A DNA stretch of 64,000 nt from Actinomyces viscosus (GTDB lineage Bacteria > Actinomycetota > Actinomycetes > Actinomycetales > Actinomycetaceae), in the NCBI RefSeq assembly GCF_900637975.1, contig NZ_LR134477.1:1984001-2048000 (forward strand), in the 5' to 3' direction. Shown one piece after another: positions 62,039 through 64,000 of the stretch (within the stretch, counting starts at the first letter, position 1; every line of letters starts with the position of its first letter). Position numbers and translations under genes: made by a program. The notes beneath the pieces are model-generated. The model worked only from the letters and a program-made list of their open reading frames with translations, was not told the origin of the DNA and ran no database searches.

Positions 62039-62677
62039 GTGGCCCTCACAATGGCGGTCATCGTTGACTACCAGAACGTCCATCTCACGGCGGCAGGCTT
62101 GTACATGCCAGGGCGTCCTCCCGAGGAAGCCCTCATCGACCCCTACCGGTTTGCCAGCCAGCTTGCCTGCGCCCGTAACGCGAAGAACGACGATGCCTAC
62201 CAGGTCAAGGTCTCTAGAGTTGAGGTCTTTCGGGGCCTACCGATCCCGGAGGATGACAGCGATGCATACCGGCGTAACCAAGCCCAGAAGGCACAGTGGA
62301 CCCGAGGGCATCACGGAGTAGTCAACGTGACGCTGCGACCGCTGAAGTACTCATGGGAGTACATCGATGGAGTCAAGCAACCTATCCGCGCATCGAGACA
62401 AGAAAAGGGCGTCGATGTCCTATGCGCCTTGACGCTCGTCGACTTGGCTCGCTGCGGCATGTACGACGTCGTGGTTCTCGCCTCCCGGGACACAGACCTC
62501 GCTCCAGCCCTCGACAACGCTGCCCGAACTGGCAGCGCCAAAGTCGAAGCAGCTAAGTGGTACCACCCTGGAGTCTCTAGCACGCGAGGCCGCATCAAGA
62601 CCGAACGCCGACTGTGGACCACTTCCATGACGGAGCAGCACTTTCACTCCAGCCTGGACCCGATCGACTACACCTGA
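62039..62677 (+). CDS. NYN domain (PIN-like) ribonuclease-like protein
   Basis: A 212-residue protein. MAVIVDYQNVHLTAAGLYMP carries the first acidic residue (Asp plus N of the DxxN motif). EKGVDVLCALTLVDLARCGM gives the second Asp. VVVLASRDTDLAPALDNAAR supplies SxDxDL, the family's third acidic cluster. This is the full NYN/LabA-like catalytic set, so RNA cleavage is likely. GTG 62039 has GTAGGAGG. Codon use is less GC-biased than the neighbours, and direct repeats bracket the gene, both signs of transfer. It could be a defence or toxin-like nuclease; no antitoxin is seen. Confidence 0.85.
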   Translation: MALTMAVIVDYQNVHLTAAGLYMPGRPPEEALIDPYRFASQLACARNAKNDDAYQVKVSRVEVFRGLPIPEDDSDAYRRNQAQKAQWTRGHHGVVNVTLRPLKYSWEYIDGVKQPIRASRQEKGVDVLCALTLVDLARCGMYDVVVLASRDTDLAPALDNAARTGSAKVEAAKWYHPGVSSTRGRIKTERRLWTTSMTEQHFHSSLDPIDYT

Positions 62678-62680
62678 TAT

Positions 62681-62827
62681 CTCGCCCGCCGCTGAGGCGG
62701 AGGGCGGCCCCTCGCAGGCATCGGCCCCCTCGCGGACAGCGGCCTCATCCCCGTCGCGGACGCACCATCAGGCCCAGCGACTCACCTCTGTGGGTCAGCC
62801 CGCAAGCCCTATGGTGCGTCCGCGCGC
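62681..62827. repeat. Direct repeat right of the NYN islet, containing palindromic repeat copy 4
   Basis: Second copy of the DUF3618 3' end and following DNA. It includes the palindromic element at 62755-62824 (right arm intact; left arm differs at two bases). A further partial copy of the right arm (GGTGCGTCCGCGCGC) occurs at 62876-62890. Confidence 0.88.
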
Positions 62828-62933
62828 TACGGGACTCCGCTCTGCCCGCCGACCGCCTTCATCACGTGCAAGCCGGTGCGTCCGCGCGCTCCGGGCGATC
62901 CGTCGAGGACGTGCACCAGCGGGGCATCGGCGC

Positions 62934-63062
62934 AAAAGTGTCCGCCAGGGACGACTTTGACAGCGTCATCTTCGAAGGACTCTCGCATCTGCGCTGGTCA
63001 GAGCGTTTTGGGCCGGCGGCGCCGGCCCGCGGCGGCTTCAAAGTCGTCCCTGACGGACAAAA
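62934..63062. other. Structured intergenic element, copy Y (129 bp, inverted relative to copy X)
   Basis: Reverse-complement relative of 37769-37895. The ends GGGACGACTTTGA and TCAAAGTCGTCCC are kept. The core GCTGGTCAGAGCGTTTTG (62993-63010) is identical to that of copy X. The hairpin GGGCCGGC-ggc-GCCGGCCC (63010-63028) replaces the other copy's stem with different bases that still pair. As with copy X, a palindromic repeat lies within about 110 bp on its left. Confidence 0.6.
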
Positions 63063-63186
63063 CCGCCCCCACAACCCCCAGGAGCAACCGCCCCGCACAC
63101 CCCAGAGGCCACCCCCGCAGGTCACAGATCGGTCACCGCCCCGAATTGGTCTCGACCACCTGCACCCGAGTCTTAAGATCGTCTCC

Positions 63187-64000
63187 GTGACAACGGCGCC
63201 CCCTACTCCCCCGGATACGGCAACAGATCCTGCCCCTTCCCTTGATGTCGCGCCGGGTTCCGTGGTCCGGGTGCGCGATGAGGACTGGCTCGTCACCCAG
63301 GTTTCTATGACGTCCGACGGCACGCTGGTGACCGTCCAGGGCCTGTCCGAGCTGGTCCGGGACACCACCGCGCAGTTCTCCGCCGGCATCGACCGCATCA
63401 TCCCGGTGGACCCCCGCCACACCCGCGTCATCGCAGACACCTCCACCCGCCACCGGCTCTCCCGACTGTGGCTGGAGGCGACGCTGCGCAAGACAGCGCT
63501 GCCGGCAACCTCCACGGACCTGGCCGTGGTGGGCGACGTCCTGGCGGACCCGCTGACCTACCAGCTGACGGCAGTGCGCCAGGCCCTGGACCCGGCGAAC
63601 CTGCGCCCGCGCATCCTCCTGGCTGACACCGTGGGCCTGGGCAAGACCCTGGAGATCGGCATGATTCTGGCCGAGCTCGTGCGCCGCGGCCGGGGCGACC
63701 GCATCCTCATCGTCACGCCCCGTCACGTGCTCGAGCAGATGCAGCACGAGATGTGGTCGCGCTTCGCCCTGCCCTTCGTGCGCCTGGACTCGGTGGGCAT
63801 CCAGCGGGTGCGCCGTTCGGTGCCGGCCTCACGCAACCCGTTCTCGGTGTTCCACCGCGCAATCATCTCCATCGACACGTTGAAGTCGGACCGCTATCTC
63901 AATCATCTGCGCAAGCAGCGCTGGGATGCGGTCGTCATCGACGAGTCGCACAACGTCACCAACAAGGGCACGCTCAACAACCGGCTCGCGGACATTCTGG
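63187..64000 (+). CDS. SNF2-type DEAD/DEAH helicase, N-terminal part
   Basis: 271 codons lie in the window and the gene runs past base 64000. An N-terminal RapA/Tudor-like region (GSVVRVRDEDWLVTQVSMTS) precedes the first RecA domain: YQLTAVRQAL (Q-like motif), LADTVGLGKTLEIGMILAEL (Walker A), RILIVTPRHVLEQMQHEM (Ia), IISIDTLKSDRY and VVIDESHN (DESH, motif II). The arrangement is that of large stand-alone SNF2-family helicases often found with defence genes, including DISARM-like loci, but partners lie outside the window. GTG 63187 is the best start; the ribosome site is weak. Confidence 0.85.
   Translation, partial: MTTAPPTPPDTATDPAPSLDVAPGSVVRVRDEDWLVTQVSMTSDGTLVTVQGLSELVRDTTAQFSAGIDRIIPVDPRHTRVIADTSTRHRLSRLWLEATLRKTALPATSTDLAVVGDVLADPLTYQLTAVRQALDPANLRPRILLADTVGLGKTLEIGMILAELVRRGRGDRILIVTPRHVLEQMQHEMWSRFALPFVRLDSVGIQRVRRSVPASRNPFSVFHRAIISIDTLKSDRYLNHLRKQRWDAVVIDESHNVTNKGTLNNRLADIL

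Overview
The window looks like chromosome from an oral Actinomyces of the A. oris / naeslundii / viscosus group. This is inferred from the high GC content with frequent GTG starts, a sialidase closely resembling A. viscosus NanH, a DUF5979-repeat surface adhesin, LPXTG-like sorting signals of the form LxRTG, and DUF3618 and actinobacterial holin-like genes. No rRNA, CRISPR array or replication origin was seen.

Layout. 1-760: start of a flavoprotein oxidoreductase, then a HigBA pair whose toxin is broken. 764-7319: a minus-strand operon of sugar-porter MFS (deleted and frameshifted), Cys-type sulfatase, ROK regulator, anaerobic sulfatase-maturating radical SAM enzyme and TauE/SafE anion exporter, which I read as a sulfated-glycan module. 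8013-16828: a DUF1877 protein, the anchored sialidase NanH, a YefM-YoeB module and a 1314-residue adhesin. Sialidase, sulfatase and adhesin together suit life on salivary mucin. 16861-24108: an accessory zone with broken hipA, hipB, AIM24 genes around an MntA-HepT module, a PH-domain protein, nested IS630 copies and an ISAs1 element.

24178-35215 is mostly backbone: ychF, a membrane esterase, rmuC (with an IS1634-type element behind it, flanked by 181-182 bp duplications), a GlsB-type protein, a LysP-like permease, and divergent ispH and xseA. An efflux/ArsR islet bounded by perfect 78-bp repeats separates xseA from xseB. 38604-49277: PfkB sugar kinase, AEC transporter, endonuclease/phosphatase-fold protein, MsrB, MscS channel, alpha/beta hydrolase, NAD(P)-binding protein and its divergent regulator, three tRNA genes (Phe, Asp, Glu), a zincin and a GH3 lipoprotein. 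49347-61682: an acidic LRV-repeat membrane protein, a MacB-like ABC pair, a strongly asymmetric heterodimeric ABC exporter and a holin/DUF3618 envelope operon. 61683-64000: an NYN-domain gene flanked by ~150-bp repeats, structured intergenic repeats, and the start of a SNF2-type helicase.

Most noteworthy: (1) the complete sulfatase / maturase / exporter / regulator operon with a deleted transporter; (2) a ~128-bp intergenic element (two copies) with inverted ends, a conserved 18-nt core and a hairpin whose stem is kept while its sequence changes; (3) a second palindromic repeat family that marks the edges of cargo islets; (4) at least seven toxin-antitoxin loci or remnants within the first 20 kb.
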